Part shown: piece after piece, positions 10,771 through 23,319 of the stretch
Layout: each line of letters opens with the position of its first letter
Numbering within the stretch: position 1 is the stretch's first letter
From: Chrysoporthe austroafricana
Taxonomy: Eukaryota; Ascomycota; Sordariomycetes; Diaporthales; Cryphonectriaceae
NCBI GenBank assembly: GCA_001051155.2
Contig: JYIP02000002.1
Coordinates: forward strand, 2,053,583-2,117,582
Length of the DNA stretch: 64,000 bases
Direction of reading: 5' to 3'
Program-made: the position numbers and the translations under genes
The notes under the pieces: generated by a model
Database searches by the model: none
The model's input: only the letters and a program-made list of their open reading frames with translations
Told to the model about the DNA's origin: nothing

Positions 10771-10778
10771 ATATAAAG
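10771..10778 (+). promoter_or_regulatory. possible TATA box
   Basis: ATATAAAG stands alone in a GC-rich stretch about 1.6 kb upstream of the alpha/beta hydrolase start. If used, it implies a very long 5' leader or an unseen upstream exon. Confidence 0.3.
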
Positions 10779-10850
10779 GGACGGCGGCGCATCTTGCTGG
10801 ACAGGGACAGTGACACCGGACCATCTCGGGATCTGGCTGGCTGTCACCAT

Positions 10851-10930
10851 AACCGTACCACACCGTACCGTACCATACCGTACCATACCGTGCCATACCA
10901 TACCATACCATACCATCCCTTACCATACTG
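10851..10930. repeat. TACCG/TACCA pentamer repeat tract
   Basis: About 13 degenerate copies of TACCR (R = A or G) in tandem. It creates long spurious ORFs on both strands. Confidence 0.85.
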
Positions 10931-11159
10931 CCTTGTCATTATCACCAGGCTGTCGTCGACCATCCGAACTAGTAGACCAGACGGCGAGAGCGAGCAGGCG
11001 AGCGATCGAGTGAACGAGTGAACGAGCAGTAGCAGCAGGCTGCCTGATACGGATACGGACGCACATCGCTCGAGGATCCCCTACCTATCCTATCCCTCGT
11101 GGCGTGCCCTCGCCCTCGTCCCCTGGCCTGGCCGGATCGACTGGGGACTGGGTTGCTGA

Positions 11160-11243
11160 TTACTGAGTGCTGAATACTGGGTACTGAGTACTGAATACTG
11201 GGTACTGGGTACTGGGTACTGGGTACTGGGTACTGGGTACTGC
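11160..11243. repeat. GGTACTG heptamer repeat tract
   Basis: About 12 tandem 7-base units, GGTACTG with variants GAATACTG and GAGTACTG at the 5' end and perfect copies at the 3' end. This gradient is expected when a repeat is homogenised from one end. Confidence 0.88.
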
Positions 11244-11810
11244 TGGTCGGGATCTGCTGCTTGTTGGGATACGGCGTGTACCTCGTGATCGGTGCCACCG
11301 ACAAGCTGACAACCTCGCCTGCGACGGCTCGAGCACGAAACGAAACCAAGCCAGACCGAGACGAGACCCCAGGCGGCGGCGGCAGATGGGAGGTCCAAGT
11401 GCTGCTGTCTCTACCACAAGCTTCGAGGGCCAAACCCGCCAGCGAAGTCTGACGAGGCGGGGTGGAAGTCTAACTTTTCACGCCTCCACGTCTCCACGCT
11501 TCTTCTACGCCTCCACGCTTCGACGAGGCGGCCTGATCGACCTGCCCTCCACACTCCACACTCCACACTTCGTCCGTCCCGTCTCTGAAACGGGCAATCC
11601 CGGCCCTGGGATCGCATCATACTCGCGCTCGCGTCTCAGACGGCACGCGGCACGGGCACCGTTGGGCTGGGCGGGCGGACGGGGTTTGACATTGGAAAAC
11701 CCCCTGGCGATCGAAAAGCGCGCTGGATTGTGTGGTCCACCCTCCAAGTCGACCCGAGCTAACCCTTTTCCAGCCCATCGTCATTTCTGCCCCGGGCGCT
11801 GGGGGCACCC

Positions 11811-11839
11811 ACCACAGGCCACCACAGGCCACCACAGGC
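11811..11839. repeat. (ACCACAGGCC)3 decamer repeat
   Basis: Three nearly perfect tandem copies of a ten-base unit. Confidence 0.85.
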
Positions 11840-12168
11840 AGCCCACCTGCAGGAGCCAAGCTGCAGGTCCAAATTGCCAGAACCCTCGAGCCCTCGCCAG
11901 GGACTTACTGAGTTACTGGCTGGGTAAGTAAAGTACCAAGTACCAGGCGCCGCCGCCGGGCGCTGGGCCGAAGTCACTCACACCCTGCCCTGCCCTGCCC
12001 TGCGTGCCGTCGTCACCCAATTACCTGCATCACGCTGCATATGTAGGTGCCCCTGAGCGTTCGCAGGAACACGACGCGACACGACAAGGTCACGACAAGG
12101 CCAGGAACACGACAGGACAAGGCCAGGAACAGGCCAGGCCGCATGCCACCACACCACCACCACCACCC

Positions 12169-12170
<2 letters not shown>

Positions 12171-12209
<39 letters not shown>

Positions 12210-12270
12210 ACACACTGCGCGCCGTCGCCGCAGCAGCAGCAGCACCACCACCACCACCACCAGCAGCAGA
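12171..12270. repeat. CCG then CAG/CAC triplet repeats
   Basis: A run of about 12 GCC/CCG triplets (12171-12209) is followed by CAG and CAC triplets (about 12230-12270). All lie just upstream of the start codon at 12362, in the probable transcribed leader. Confidence 0.85.
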
Positions 12271-12361
12271 CGTCGCATCCAGGTCCCGTCTGGGCTGCCC
12301 TCAATCTCGCAGCTGCCCTCCCCGTCGACTGCGCCTGCGCTGCAGGCCCTGAAGAGGCGCG

Positions 12362-15335
12362 ATGGATGCCGAACCGCCGTCCATCCCCAGGCACGGTCGA
12401 CACCCGCGGTACGGCCAGTGGGAGGAGGGCCTGTCTGCTGCCCTTGGTACGGTGCCTGGTTCCTTTTGCCTTGGGCCTTGGGCCTTGTGCCTTGTGCCTT
12501 GTCCCTCGTCCCTCGTCCCTCCCCTCCCTCTCCCCTCCCTCGCTCCCGCTGACACAAATCTTAATTCCACCTGCAGACACCGGATCCGGCAAATACCACG
12601 CCGGTCGGCCGCACGCCAGAAACGAGTCTGTCGCGCATGCCTCCCCCGAGGTCATCTCCTCCCTGATTACGAGTCTTTCTGTCATCTCCCGCCCCGCCGC
12701 CGACCACTTCGACATCCCCCTCGACGCCATCCACACCTCCCCCAACTCTCCGGCCGCCTCTCCCGAGGGCCCCCGCCGCAACGGCTCCTTTGGCGTCGAC
12801 TACGGTGCCTTCTCGAAGCCGCCTTCCTCCGCAGACCTGCGCGACGGCCGCCCTGCCGACCCCGACGACCTAGCCGCCGCGCCCCCCGTCGTCAAGACCG
12901 CCAAGCCCCCGAGCGGCTTCTCCGCCCTCACGGCTCCCAAGTCGCCCCCGCCCCGCGACGCAGGCGGCACCGGCGGCGGCCTTCGCAGCTTCCTGAGCAG
13001 CAGGACCACCTCGCGCCCCTCCTCCCGGGGCTCCATCGCCTCCAGGGATGCTGACATCGTCAGCGTCGGCAACATCTCCGTCGAGCGCGGCCTCTCGCCG
13101 GTCGCGTCCCCCGTCGAGGTGAGGAGGCAGCACTCCGCCGACAGCTGGGGCAAGAGGGCAGGCGCAGGCCGGGACCACACCCGCCTGCTGTACATGACCT
13201 CCAAGGAGCGCCTGCGGGACAGCGACGACCGGAAGCGGACCGCCCTCGAAGGCCTCGGGGCCGGCAGCAGCACCGGCCTCGCCGCCAGTGCCATGGCCCG
13301 GAACGTGACCCCGAGGTCCGACCTGTCATCCCTGGGGGAGACCTCCATCACCGAAGAGCCGCCGTCCTTTGACGACCTGCTCGCCAGCGGCCGCCCGAGC
13401 GCCGACGGCACCATGTCGCCGCGGTCCATACCCCAGCGCGACTCGAGCCTGCGGAGGACGGGCTCGAACGCGAAGCGCTCCTCTGCCAGGATGAGCCGCG
13501 CCTCGAGGCACGACAGCGCCCACGGCGCCATCCCCGAGGAGAGCTACTTTACCATCGGCACCGCCATGACCGACGACGGGCAGCTGTCGTCCACGAAACG
13601 CAGCTCCTACAGGGAGGGGGAAAACGCTAGGTCCAAGAGGGACAGCAGGAACGGGCGGAACGGGGACGGCCTGCTCGACCCGTCATGGGCCTCGACGAGC
13701 AAGGCAAATCACTACATCGACCACTACGTGACCGACACCGAGGTCGAGATCGACGACGGCGCCCCGTCGCCCAACATCGCACAGGGCAAGAGGCGGGATC
13801 GGGACCTCAGCCGTGACCGGAGCAGCCGGAGGCGGTCCGGCCGCAGCACCCCGGAGCTCCGCATGAAGCGCAGCAGCTCAAGACTAAAGCGCCTCTCCGG
13901 ACCCTTATCACCGCGTGCCGACGAGAAGTCTAATAGAGATGAGGCCAACACGCTCAGTGTGGCATACGAGCGACCGCCGTCGGCAGACAGCATCGATGAT
14001 GCCGTCGAGGCGTACATGCGCTCTCCACGGCTGAGCCAGAGGATCACGCATCCGCAGACAGGGAGGGTCATCAGCTTCAGTGAGGTTGGCGACCCGGAGG
14101 GGAGCGCAGTGTTCTGCTGCGTCGGCATGGGTCTTACGAGGTACATCACGGCGTTCTACGACGAGCTGGCCCTGACGCTGAAGTTGCGGTTGATCACACC
14201 GGACCGCCCAGGCGTGGGCGACAGCGAGGCGTACGCAGAAGGCACCGCGACGCCTCTCAGCTGGCCGGGTAAGCTTCTTTTCCATCCGCGCCGCGTAGGC
14301 GGGCGCCCGCCCGCTGGTGAGTGAGCCATGCTGACAACCTGCCCAGATGATGTGTACGCAATCTGCCAGGCCCTCAAGATCACAAAATTTTCCATCCTCG
14401 CCCACTCTGCCGGCGCAATCTACGCGCTTGCGACGGCGCTCCGCATGCCACAGCACATACGCGGCCGGATCCACCTGCTGGCACCATGGATCCCCCCGTC
14501 GCAGATGTCTGTCTTCGGCGCCTCTGCCCAGGCACCCCTGCCGCCCTCCAACGCGATCCCCACCTCGCAGAAGATACTGCGCGCGCTGCCCACGCCGATC
14601 CTCAAGGCCGCGAACTCCAGCTTCATGAACGCCACGAGCAGCAGCATAACGAGCAGCCTGCCCCGGCAGAAACGGACGAAGCGCAAGGCGAGCGGCAAGG
14701 GCGGCCCCCCTAACAGCGACCGCCCCGCTCCGGAGAAGGAGGCCCAGAATGGATCCTCCAGGGTCACACCCGACGTGCCCACTCTGGCACGAGGCCTGGT
14801 CGCGACCGAAGAGATGGACCAGATCCGCCCCCAGGCCTCCCTCTCGCCCACCTCGGCCGCAGCAGCACAGAACCGCTTCGGCGGCATCGGCTCCGGCATG
14901 GCGCCGCACGGGCCCACCAGCCACGAGGAGGCGATCATCGCGGCGGCCGAGCTGTCGCTCGTCGAGAAGGAGCGCCAGGCGAACTACGACATACGGCTGA
15001 CGCAGGCGATCTGGGACCTCGCGACGACGGGCGCGAACCCCGCCGTCGACCTGCTCGTGTGCCTCGAGCGGCGGCACACGATCGGCTTCCGGTACGTGGA
15101 CATCACGCGGCCGGTGGTCATCCACCACGGCAGCCGGGACACCCGGGTCCCGGTGGAGAACGTCAAGTGGCTGGGCAAGACGATGCGGCGGTGCGAGGTG
15201 CGGATCCTCGAGGGCGAGGGCCACGGCCTCATGGCCAGCGCCGCGGTCATGGGGACCGTGCTGATGGAAATTAGCAAGGAGTGGGAGGATTGGAACAAGG
15301 CTACCGGGCAGACAAAGAGGGCGGGTACGAGGTGA
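12362..15335 (+). CDS. alpha/beta hydrolase with long disordered N-terminus
   Basis: Exons 12362-12446, 12577-14268 and 14347-15335 give 921 residues. The first exon is chosen because its phase (1) joins the frame of exon 2 (…SAAL, then DTGSGKYH), with a GTACGG donor, a CTGAC branch site and a CTGCAG acceptor. Residues 30-530 are Ser/Arg/Pro-rich and probably disordered, and may carry phosphosites. The hydrolase core starts near 560 (VISFSEVGDPEG, then TPDRPGVGDS). The nucleophile elbow AHSAG places Ser613. Candidate acid Asp857 lies in GSRDTRVP, and His885 lies in GEGHGLM, which completes the Ser-Asp-His triad. An insertion at about 660-780, rich in basic residues and glycine, splits the core. 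Substrate unknown; the class includes esterases, lipases and thioesterases. Intron 1 is itself C/T-rich and repetitive. Confidence 0.85.
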
Positions 15336-15893
15336 AGAAAAAAAACAAGAAAAAAGGGGGGGAGGGACGGGGGGGCACCTTCGGTCACGATCAACTAATG
15401 ATATCCGTATATATTATATTTTCTAATACTGAACTACCTGAAGAACAACCCGACCAGGTGCCGGCGGGTGTTGGTTATACGGAGTTTCTCTTTGTACGCT
15501 CTCAAAAGGATATAGACCCTTGTGTTGGCAATATGGATCCAGATGGCCAAGGGGGCCCGGTGTTCGCCATATTATAGCTTCATGTTGTGTGTGCTGGTCT
15601 CTATTTACGATCCTGGGTTCGGCTCCCTGAAAACAAATTTCATAATAGATTGCTTCGGCCCGCTTTCGGCGGATCGGTGCCGCCTCGGCAAAAGTGGGTC
15701 GGCTTGTGAGAGAGCCGGACTAGCAGACTACATCACACTTATAAACGAAGGTCCCTCGAAGCATGGCGCTCTCGCGCCCCGAGAGGGGTCATTGACGGTT
15801 CAATATCAAGGAAGAGCGCGGACCAGTCCAACCTACTAACCGCAACTTGTTGAACGACAGCTTCAGAACCTGAGTGAGCGCTCAGCCGCCACC
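15336..15893. other. intergenic region
   Basis: 558 bases between the hydrolase stop and the aldo/keto reductase start. It holds an A/G-rich tract directly after the stop and an AT-rich TATATATTATATT element at about 15409. A TTCG-containing hairpin-like piece near 15612 lacks tRNA arms. No gene is seen. Confidence 0.6.
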
Positions 15894-16994
15894 ATGGAGA
15901 GCCTCACGATGAACGACGGGGTCTCCATCCCGCTAGTAGGCCCAGCCATACTATGTTCCCCTCTTTCCTACATCAGCGGGGCTATGACCAGCGGCTAGGG
16001 CATGCGTTCCCCCGTATATCACTGACCGAGTCGACCCAGCTCGCCTTCGGCACGGGCACGGCCCTCCTCCGCGCCAAGCTCATGGCCTCCGGGCGCGACC
16101 CGCGCCGGATACCGCCACCTCGACACCGCCGAGATGTACCGGACGGAGCTGGAGGTCGGCGCCGCCATCCGACAGGCGGTCGCCGAGGGCGTGGTGAGCA
16201 GGGGCGACCTCTTCGTGACGACCAAGATCGCGTCCGAGTACGCGCGCGCGGCGGAGAAGATCGACGTCAGCCTCGGGAAACTGGGGCTGGACTATGTCGA
16301 CTTGTGAGTTTCGGACCCCGCCGCCGGTCTTCAGTATTCCTAACGAGCTAGGGGTGTGCTCTATGCTGACCGCGCCAACCGAGACAGATACCTCATCCAC
16401 ACGCCCTACCACAAGGGCGCGGACGGCGACCTCGCCGCGGCCTGGGCGGCGATGGAAGCCGTCAAGGCGAGCGGCAAGGCGCGGTCCATCGGCGTGGGCG
16501 GGTACGAGGTGGCGCACCTGGAGGCGACGCTCGCGGCCGCGGCGACGCCGCCGAGCATCAACCAGGTAGAGCTGCACCCGCTCCTGCCGCGCCGCGAGCT
16601 GCGGGCCTTCTCGCAGGCGCACGGCGTCGCCCTCGCCGCCTACGGGGCGCTGCACCCGCTCACGCGCAACCCGCGGCCCGGCGGCCCGCTGGACGACGCG
16701 CTCGCGGCGGCCGCGGCGCGCCACGGCGTCTCCATGGGGCTCGTCTGCCTGCGGTGGTGCGTCGAGGCCGGCGCCGTCGTCGTCACCACCACGCGGCGCG
16801 AGGCGCGCATGCGCGAGTACCTGGGCGTGTTCGGCTTCCGGCTCGGCGCGGACGAGGTGGCGCGGATCGCGGACGCGGCGGCAGCGAGCCTGCCCGAGGG
16901 TGAGGCGCTGGTACCCCGGCTGGTGAACTATCACCAGCTCCTGGAGGCGCAGGCGCAGGCCGAGGCCGAGGCTGAGAGGGCGGAGGGGGCGTAG
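15894..16994 (+). CDS. aldo/keto reductase, frame broken by one base in exon 2
   Basis: Exons appear to be 15894-15935, 16040-16303 and 16388-16994. Exon 1 encodes the usual start (LTMNDGVSIPL). Exon 2 opens with LAFGTGTALL, the conserved AKR glycine motif, but the conserved GYRHLDTAEMY that follows is in another frame. Reading the GGG at 16091-16093 as GG would restore one frame through both motifs, and no GT-AG intron is available between them. The rest is intact: catalytic Asp and Tyr (LDTAEMY), Lys (TTKI) and His (YLIHTPYH), then a TIM-barrel C-terminal half with NQVELHPLLP. Such enzymes reduce carbonyls with NADPH. Either a recent frameshift has inactivated the gene or the base is a sequence error; because all catalytic residues survive, an error or a very young lesion is likely. 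Confidence 0.7.
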
Positions 16995-19245
16995 AGTGGG
17001 GACGGCGGTGGCTTCTTCTCTCGGCCCGCTTCGCGATCTATGGGGTCATGTCCTCGGTCGCCTTCGAGACGTTATTGTGCTGCTGCCAGCTCTAGCTCTT
17101 TGCAGCGCTCTTGCGATGCTGTCGGTCTCCGCGGGCAGCGTTTAGCTATACACGCCACATGGACAGTACCATAGCCAGACACTTCCCCACATCAGGAACA
17201 TGAAAGTCACACGGTCACATGAGCCAATGACCTTAATTTCTCCTTGGGACTGGCTAGTCATACCTCTAAATCACCGACCCGATTGTAAGCAAATAGTTTG
17301 TTACGCTCACCTCACGCAGCCCGGCGTAACGCCCCTGTCCTTCTAAAATGAAAGACAAACCGCCAATAGGTGTGGAGCGGCCACTAGAACTAGCTAGGTG
17401 CCAAGAGAGCATCATCTTACGGAAAATCACCTTCCAGGATGATCTAGAATCAATACTCGTAGTGATGCTGATCTGGGACTGGCCTGCAAGTAAACACCGA
17501 AGACGGCCACTGACAGGAGATTCTTGTAATACTTACTCGAAGTCCAAGCAACTACCGGCGCAGAACTACACAGCCTCCATGCCATAACCTTGAGGCGAGT
17601 GTAGGTAGGTCTGGCTATCATGGAACAACCTTGAACTTCTCATTGTAATGTATCGCTGACCGCTCTAGTGGTAGTGGTCATGGACGCCTCACCGGGGACC
17701 CGTTCGCCGCGAAAGCCCCTCAGCACTGTCTCACACATGACTAAAGACGAAAGGCTCGTCCATCTAATGTTCGTTCACGTTAGGCACGATCTGGTTGTTT
17801 CGATGTGGCTATGGCTCGACAAGCTTGATTGATTGGGATTGACCAGAGAGACTTGTGCTCAAATGTGCACGGGAGACCACCAGGATTTATATGTACGCAG
17901 ATGGAAGTGTACGAGTCAGCCCTTCCCTCAACACCCAGCGTTTTGGGCGCATTCCAACACTGGGATGACAGCCGTCATGGTTGGCTTGGTAGCAATGAAA
18001 TCTCATAATGCCTCTCCAAGCCTCTAGTGAACTGCCGCTTCCCATGTCCCGACCATCTTCAGCGAAATCTGAGGTGTCACGCTGTCCAAGACCTAGGAGC
18101 ATCAGAAGTGCCTACTTGAGTTGGTCACACGACCTCTCCGCCATGCTTCGTCCCGCTGTTATTGGCCTGTCAGTTGTCCATCCACCTGCACGCATAGATG
18201 TGCCAAGCCTTCTCACGGCGTTAGATTCACTCGGCAGGCCTGCCCCAATGGATCGGGTCTCCAGGGGCCATCGCTTGCTGGCCTCGGTACCGAATGTTGT
18301 GTATTTAGCCCACAGCCCCGACAATTCGACCATATATTTCAGGACCTCAGATGAGTCTGGCATGTGCTCGTACGCTGAGTAACGGTTTCAAGATTCTTTC
18401 GCATCCGGCTGATGAGATACTTAAGAAAGGTTGCCAATGTCCCCGGCCCTTTCACATATCATCTTTTGGCCAAGTCATAAGAGTCCAACGCGCATGTTCC
18501 AGACTATGTCATATTCATCCATCTTCATGTCACCTTACTGTCAGAAGGAAAGGGGGCGCATCTAGTCTCTCATTGGCTTCTAAGCTGTTCCATGAAATGA
18601 ACCCTCGCATGACCATGCTCTTTCTTTCGCTAGTCCAAATCGCGTGACTGTGGCAGCTCGGCGATATATTCTTTTCAAATGTCTTCCCGGCAAACCATTT
18701 GATTGGAAGTATGCCCAAATTAAGACAGATTTTTTGGTCGTAGCGTCACCATCCACCCGAGCATTTGATGCTTAGAGCACGTGTGATAACCGCCTGCAAT
18801 AGTAGCTAACATAAATGAGCACCTGGGCCGCGATTTGGATGAAAATAGGGGGAGTCACTTAACTACGTCTGGGCTCGGTGTGTCCATGAGTCCGTCGTGA
18901 AGTGGTGGCACCGAGAGGCAGCATGCCATCTTCAGTCAAAGCGATTCGCTCAAAATGGAGTCGTGCCCGTGGCATAGGGCTTCATCACGTCTGTAGCCCT
19001 TGGCTTGGCATTTGCTCGACGTTAACAGTCGTGCTGCTGGACTGCTTTTATATGTATATAAGGCGTCCGTTGGCTATGTGCCCGTAGAGATATCAGTATG
19101 CATCTAGAGTCTCGTCCACAAATAGCTCGCATCGCACATTTTGTTCATCTTTGTACATATTGGGTTGGACAGTTTACATATTTCATTTGTAAATAGGCAC
19201 AAATCTCTTGCATTCGAGCTCCTGCCGTCAATACGAATGATAGAA
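16995..19245. other. 2.25 kb gene-poor region
   Basis: Only short, unconvincing ORFs. The 3' end carries a probable promoter for the GH16 gene, with TATATAAGG at about 19055-19063. A piece at 17660-17720 resembles a tRNA D-arm but does not fold as a full tRNA. Confidence 0.55.
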
Positions 19246-20177
19246 ATGGCTCGCCTTCCACAACTGCTGGTCCTCGCCCTGGCATCTCTCGTAGCTGGAT
19301 GGGCACCTCCGGCCTATTCCGGCTTTACCGAAGTATGGGGCGCTGATTTTCCTTATGCAGCCGGTACTCTTCCGAGCACGGACAACTGGAATATCATTAC
19401 CGGCTACCTAGGCGTCAACGCTGAGTGGGAAGAATACACGGCTTCCTCCGCCAACGTGCAGTGCTCCGGTGGTCAGACGCTACAGCTGGTCCCATGGAAG
19501 GACTCAACCACCCAATACGGTTGGACGTCCGGGAGGATTGAGTCCAAGTACACCTTTACACCTACCGCAGGCAAGGTCACGAGGGCCGAGGCCGATATCC
19601 GGTTTGGGACGAATGATATCAGCACCAAGCAGGGCATCTGGCCGGCGTTCTGGATGCTGGGAGACTCGCTTCGACACGGCGGCAGCTGGCCAGCTTGCGG
19701 AGAGCTAGACGTCTTGGAGACTGTCGACGGGGTCCTCACCGGCTACGGGACTGCGCACTGCGGTACCTATCCTGGAGGGGTCTGCAACGAAGGCACAGGC
19801 ATCGGAAGCCACATCTCGATCCCGGATCAGAGCTGGCACGTCTGGAGGGTCGAATGGGATCGGACGTCCAACAACTGGGAGACCGAAACAATCAAGTGGT
19901 CTATGGACGGGACGGTCTTCCAGACTCTCACCGGAAGCCAGCTTACCGAGGCCACATGGATTGCTTTGTGCCATTCGCCACTCTACTTCATCCTCAATGT
20001 CGCTGTAGGCGGAACTTGGGTAAGTGCAGGCATTCTCATCTCAGATCGTGATTCTTGCTTCCAATAAGGAACCAAAGCTGATAGGCTATGCAGCCCGGAT
20101 ACCCCAACTCTGCAACCCTCGACGGATATGGAGCGATGATGGAGGTCGGATATGTTGCGCAATACGTCTCGAATTAA
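19246..20177 (+). CDS. secreted GH16 endo-beta-glucanase
   Basis: Exons 19246-20019 and 20094-20177 give 285 residues. The short second exon (PGYPNSATLDGYG...) is joined in phase 0 through a GTAAGT donor and a TGCAG acceptor. Residues 1-20 form a signal peptide (MARLPQLLVLALASLVAG). The rest matches the jelly-roll catalytic domain of glycoside hydrolase family 16, with GIWPAFWML and the active site GELDVLE: Glu153 is the likely nucleophile, Asp155 the helper and Glu158 the acid/base. The ExDxxE form fits laminarinase-like endo-1,3(4)-beta-glucanases, which act on beta-glucans of plant, fungal or algal walls. In-frame codons precede the ATG, but they lie in the leader. There is no carbohydrate-binding module and no GPI tail, so it should be freely secreted. 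A TATA element sits about 185 bases upstream. Confidence 0.9.
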
Positions 20178-23100
20178 GTGATTCTGCTGTGTAACATTGA
20201 CGTGACGGGGATGATATATAAGTGCTCTAAGGAAATGTCTTAGACATTTGAATATATGGCTCACCATTTTACAAACACGAGACGCGTATTTGAGCTTCTA
20301 TTTTGCCATGTGAATGATCCATAGTTTGAACCATTTTATTTCCCTCGAAGTCGCAAGTGCCGCCCACTAGCAAGGTTCATTTCGAGGGTGACCGAGTGTT
20401 GTCTCGGCCCGAGGTCGAGGCTGTAATTGAGGAATCTAAGTAAAGGGAACCTAGAGTCGGATGAAACTCATCTTGATGATGATATCCGTAGCCTCTCACT
20501 GATTAACGTCCAAGCCACGTATTGTACCCCGTGACTGCTTCCGATTGTTGAGATCCGTTTTAAAAAGCGTACCTAGCGCAATCCCTTTGGAAGTAAAAGA
20601 CGCACTGAGCTGTGTAGTCGGTGGTCCTCCAGTCTAGTGCAAGACATAACCTTGAATTGCTTCTTACTTAGTTAGCCAACCCTTACGAGCGGCACATCAA
20701 ACGTGCGCAACAAGATACATAGGTGTCCAGTCCATTGTCCATCACCAGCCGCTGCACATATGACGCATACCCCGTAATGCGATTTCAGAAAAAAAAAGTT
20801 CGGACAGGCGCCTAACTAGCAACGCGCCGATCAACCCCCGATCATACGGTGTTGCGTTGGTCCAACTTGGGCTCACGCGCTCAGATGTTCACCTCCATCT
20901 CAGCACCCACGTGCATCTCTGAAGTTCATTTGTGATATATATATATATAAATTCCGATGCTCTATAACCACATATTTAGACCATATCGATATTAGACACT
21001 TCGGGGGGCTTGAAGAGATTGGCCCTAGAGAGCCAAACCCCTGGGCTGATTCTATAATTGCTGAAGGGTGCTATGGAGGTGCTCGACACAATTGAGATCC
21101 TTTTATCTGTGAAGGGCTAATATAATAGACATTATTACCTCTAAAGGTGGATTTCTGTATACCTAGAATATTGCGATCCATGACGGGCCCACGATATAGG
21201 TAATTAATACCTGGTAAGAAACCTTTGAAGGCCTGCTCTTAGACAAGACCAGAGACAAACCAGGCAGCACCAGCAACACGCGAAACTTAGGGGCGACCGG
21301 CCCAGAAGATTGGAGTATGTCCTTAGTACTTAGAAAAAAACTTGACATCTTCGTTTGAGACGTTTCTTTCCAGTCTGTCTGTCATAAATCCGCTGTTCAA
21401 ATTTGACACATACGACGTTGTAGCTCGTTATAGAGACTCGTTCCTATTAATACCATTTCTAGAGGCAACACGAACAACGGTAAAGTCGAGAAGGGCTTAG
21501 ACCTAGGCTTTTTAGATGTCCGTCGTCAACAACACTCTCTTCGTCTAGCAACAGATCAAAACTGGGCCTGACGAGTTCGAAGTGATAACGTGGAGAGGCT
21601 CAATTGACTTGATCTTCGAGAGGATAATAGTGGACATAGATGATTGCATCGGAGATGCCGATTAGTAGTATCAGAGAGCGGTGTGATAAAACATAGGGCC
21701 CTTGAACTGTATCATGCCCATGAGAATCCGATGCCGCCAAAGGGGTTCAGAGCCCCATCCCCTCCTCCACACCGTCAGAGGATCCTTTGTGTTCAGATTC
21801 GATACCGGATACGCCACTTGAGAAAGCCAAATTAGGGGTTCGCGGCGTTCTATGCTCAACCATGATGGAATTGACCACAAAGAGGAGTCGTGGAGCGCGG
21901 GCCAAGCGAGAATGAGGAGGGCGCCAGCAGTTTCGGTTGAATTGAACTGGGTCCATACTCATGGGCCACCTTCGGTATGAGCCGACAACAAGGGCTGACG
22001 ACAGAAAAGACTCAGATCCATCCGCCAAGTGAGTGGAGATCACCTCGCACGAATCTCGGGGCCTCGCTGATAGCTGAGAAAAGACGTCGCACGACAAATC
22101 CCGGAAGCTGGTGACCCTGCTGATCCGGCTCAGGTATTCCGAAAGAAAGGCCGGCGGGACCTGCATCGCAGCATACCTACCAAAACGGGCTCTCTCTGGA
22201 GGGAAAGGTCTCAGGTTTGACGTTTACAAGTGTGGTTCGGCGACTGAGTCTATGCTCTTGGGCTGGTACGTGGAGCGATGCTGGCCTAAGAAGTAAGACA
22301 CGGGGAGAGCTACCGATGACACCAACCAGTGAATTATTCAACTCTGGCACCTGCCCAGATGCACTGTCGGAAATGGCGGCTGCTCATCTAGACGAGCGGG
22401 TACTCGGCCACTTCCAAGTGGGAGCTGGAGATAGCTCCTGAGGTGAATCTTTACCGGTGCTTTAGCGAGCCGAGCCGGCTGGCTTACATGGCGCCTTAAG
22501 ATCCGGCATATTGGTATGTAGACCAGGCAAATGCGCGTTTATGGCGGTTCTTCAGATCCAACCTCATTCACCCTGATCAGGAATCCACCTGATAGGGGCA
22601 CCGTTAAATCTTCGCCTCGTATCCACCCAGTAAACTTGCTAATAAGCTTATGCATTACGTTAAACAGGAGGGGAGCCAGCGATCGGGTGTGTCGCATTTT
22701 CTCGTACCCAGTACTGCACCGTTAGAAAGCAGACAAACCCGCTCCCGGTTCGATCTTCGCTGCGCAGCAGACGCTCAGACCAGCTTTGAGGTGATATTGT
22801 CGGATCTTGTGAGCCTTGCTTGGTGGTCATTTCGCAATGCTCATAAGCGTATCATGCATCGTCTCTACCTTAGATCAACCATCCAGCTCGGACCACGAGA
22901 TTCTTAGAAATACTGTGGGGAAATGGGCCATGTTACACCGCCTGAACGTAGCATCCTGGGGAAACTTGTCTTGGTCAATCTGCGGGAGCTTTCCAGAAGC
23001 CTGGAACGCAATACGAAGACGCCCCTGGCATGGGATTCTTAGCACCCTCTCGTGTTGAATAGTGGGCACCAACCTTTCGCCCCTCCCGAGAGCCCGAACA

Positions 23101-23319
23101 GACGATCATTGCCCCGCCTGGTCCATATGATGTAGGTAGTGCTTACCAAGGTATATATATCGGTGTATCAAAGTTCAAAACCTACTTCAGTCCTCGTATC
23201 AAGATTGAGCACAACAGAGCAATCACTCGCGCCGACTTGGATTTCGTTCGCTACCCCGCAGTCTACTGTATACCTTCATTCTACCTCAAACTAATCCAGA
23301 CCTCCCGCAGATTGCCAAG
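20178..23319. other. 3.1 kb gene-poor region
   Basis: No gene is recognised on either strand. There is a (TA)n tract at about 20935-20949 and generally lower GC than in the flanking genes. The last 170 bases hold a TATATATAT element (about 23151-23160) and a C/T-rich leader for the next gene. Confidence 0.55.

Larger units (their letters stand above)
9083..12361. other. 3.3 kb repeat-rich upstream/leader region
   Basis: No gene is recognised. The segment is dense in simple repeats (listed separately) and has a G9 run at about 10592. A TATA-like ATATAAAG at about 10771-10778 is followed by pyrimidine- and repeat-rich DNA leading to the start codon at 12362. It may be the promoter plus a long 5' leader of the alpha/beta hydrolase gene. 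Many short overlapping ORFs here reflect high GC and repeats. Confidence 0.5.

Noticed and set aside
10582..10926. ORFs with repeated VWYGM or TVPY residues
   Set aside because: They are translations of the TACCR repeat tract, not genes.
13908..15224. A 438-codon minus-strand ORF opposite the alpha/beta hydrolase
   Set aside because: Same mirror effect; it crosses a supported intron of the plus-strand gene and has no motif.
17655..17720. tRNA-like stretch with CTAGTGGTAGTGG
   Set aside because: It resembles a D-arm, but no acceptor stem, anticodon stem or proper T-arm can be paired.
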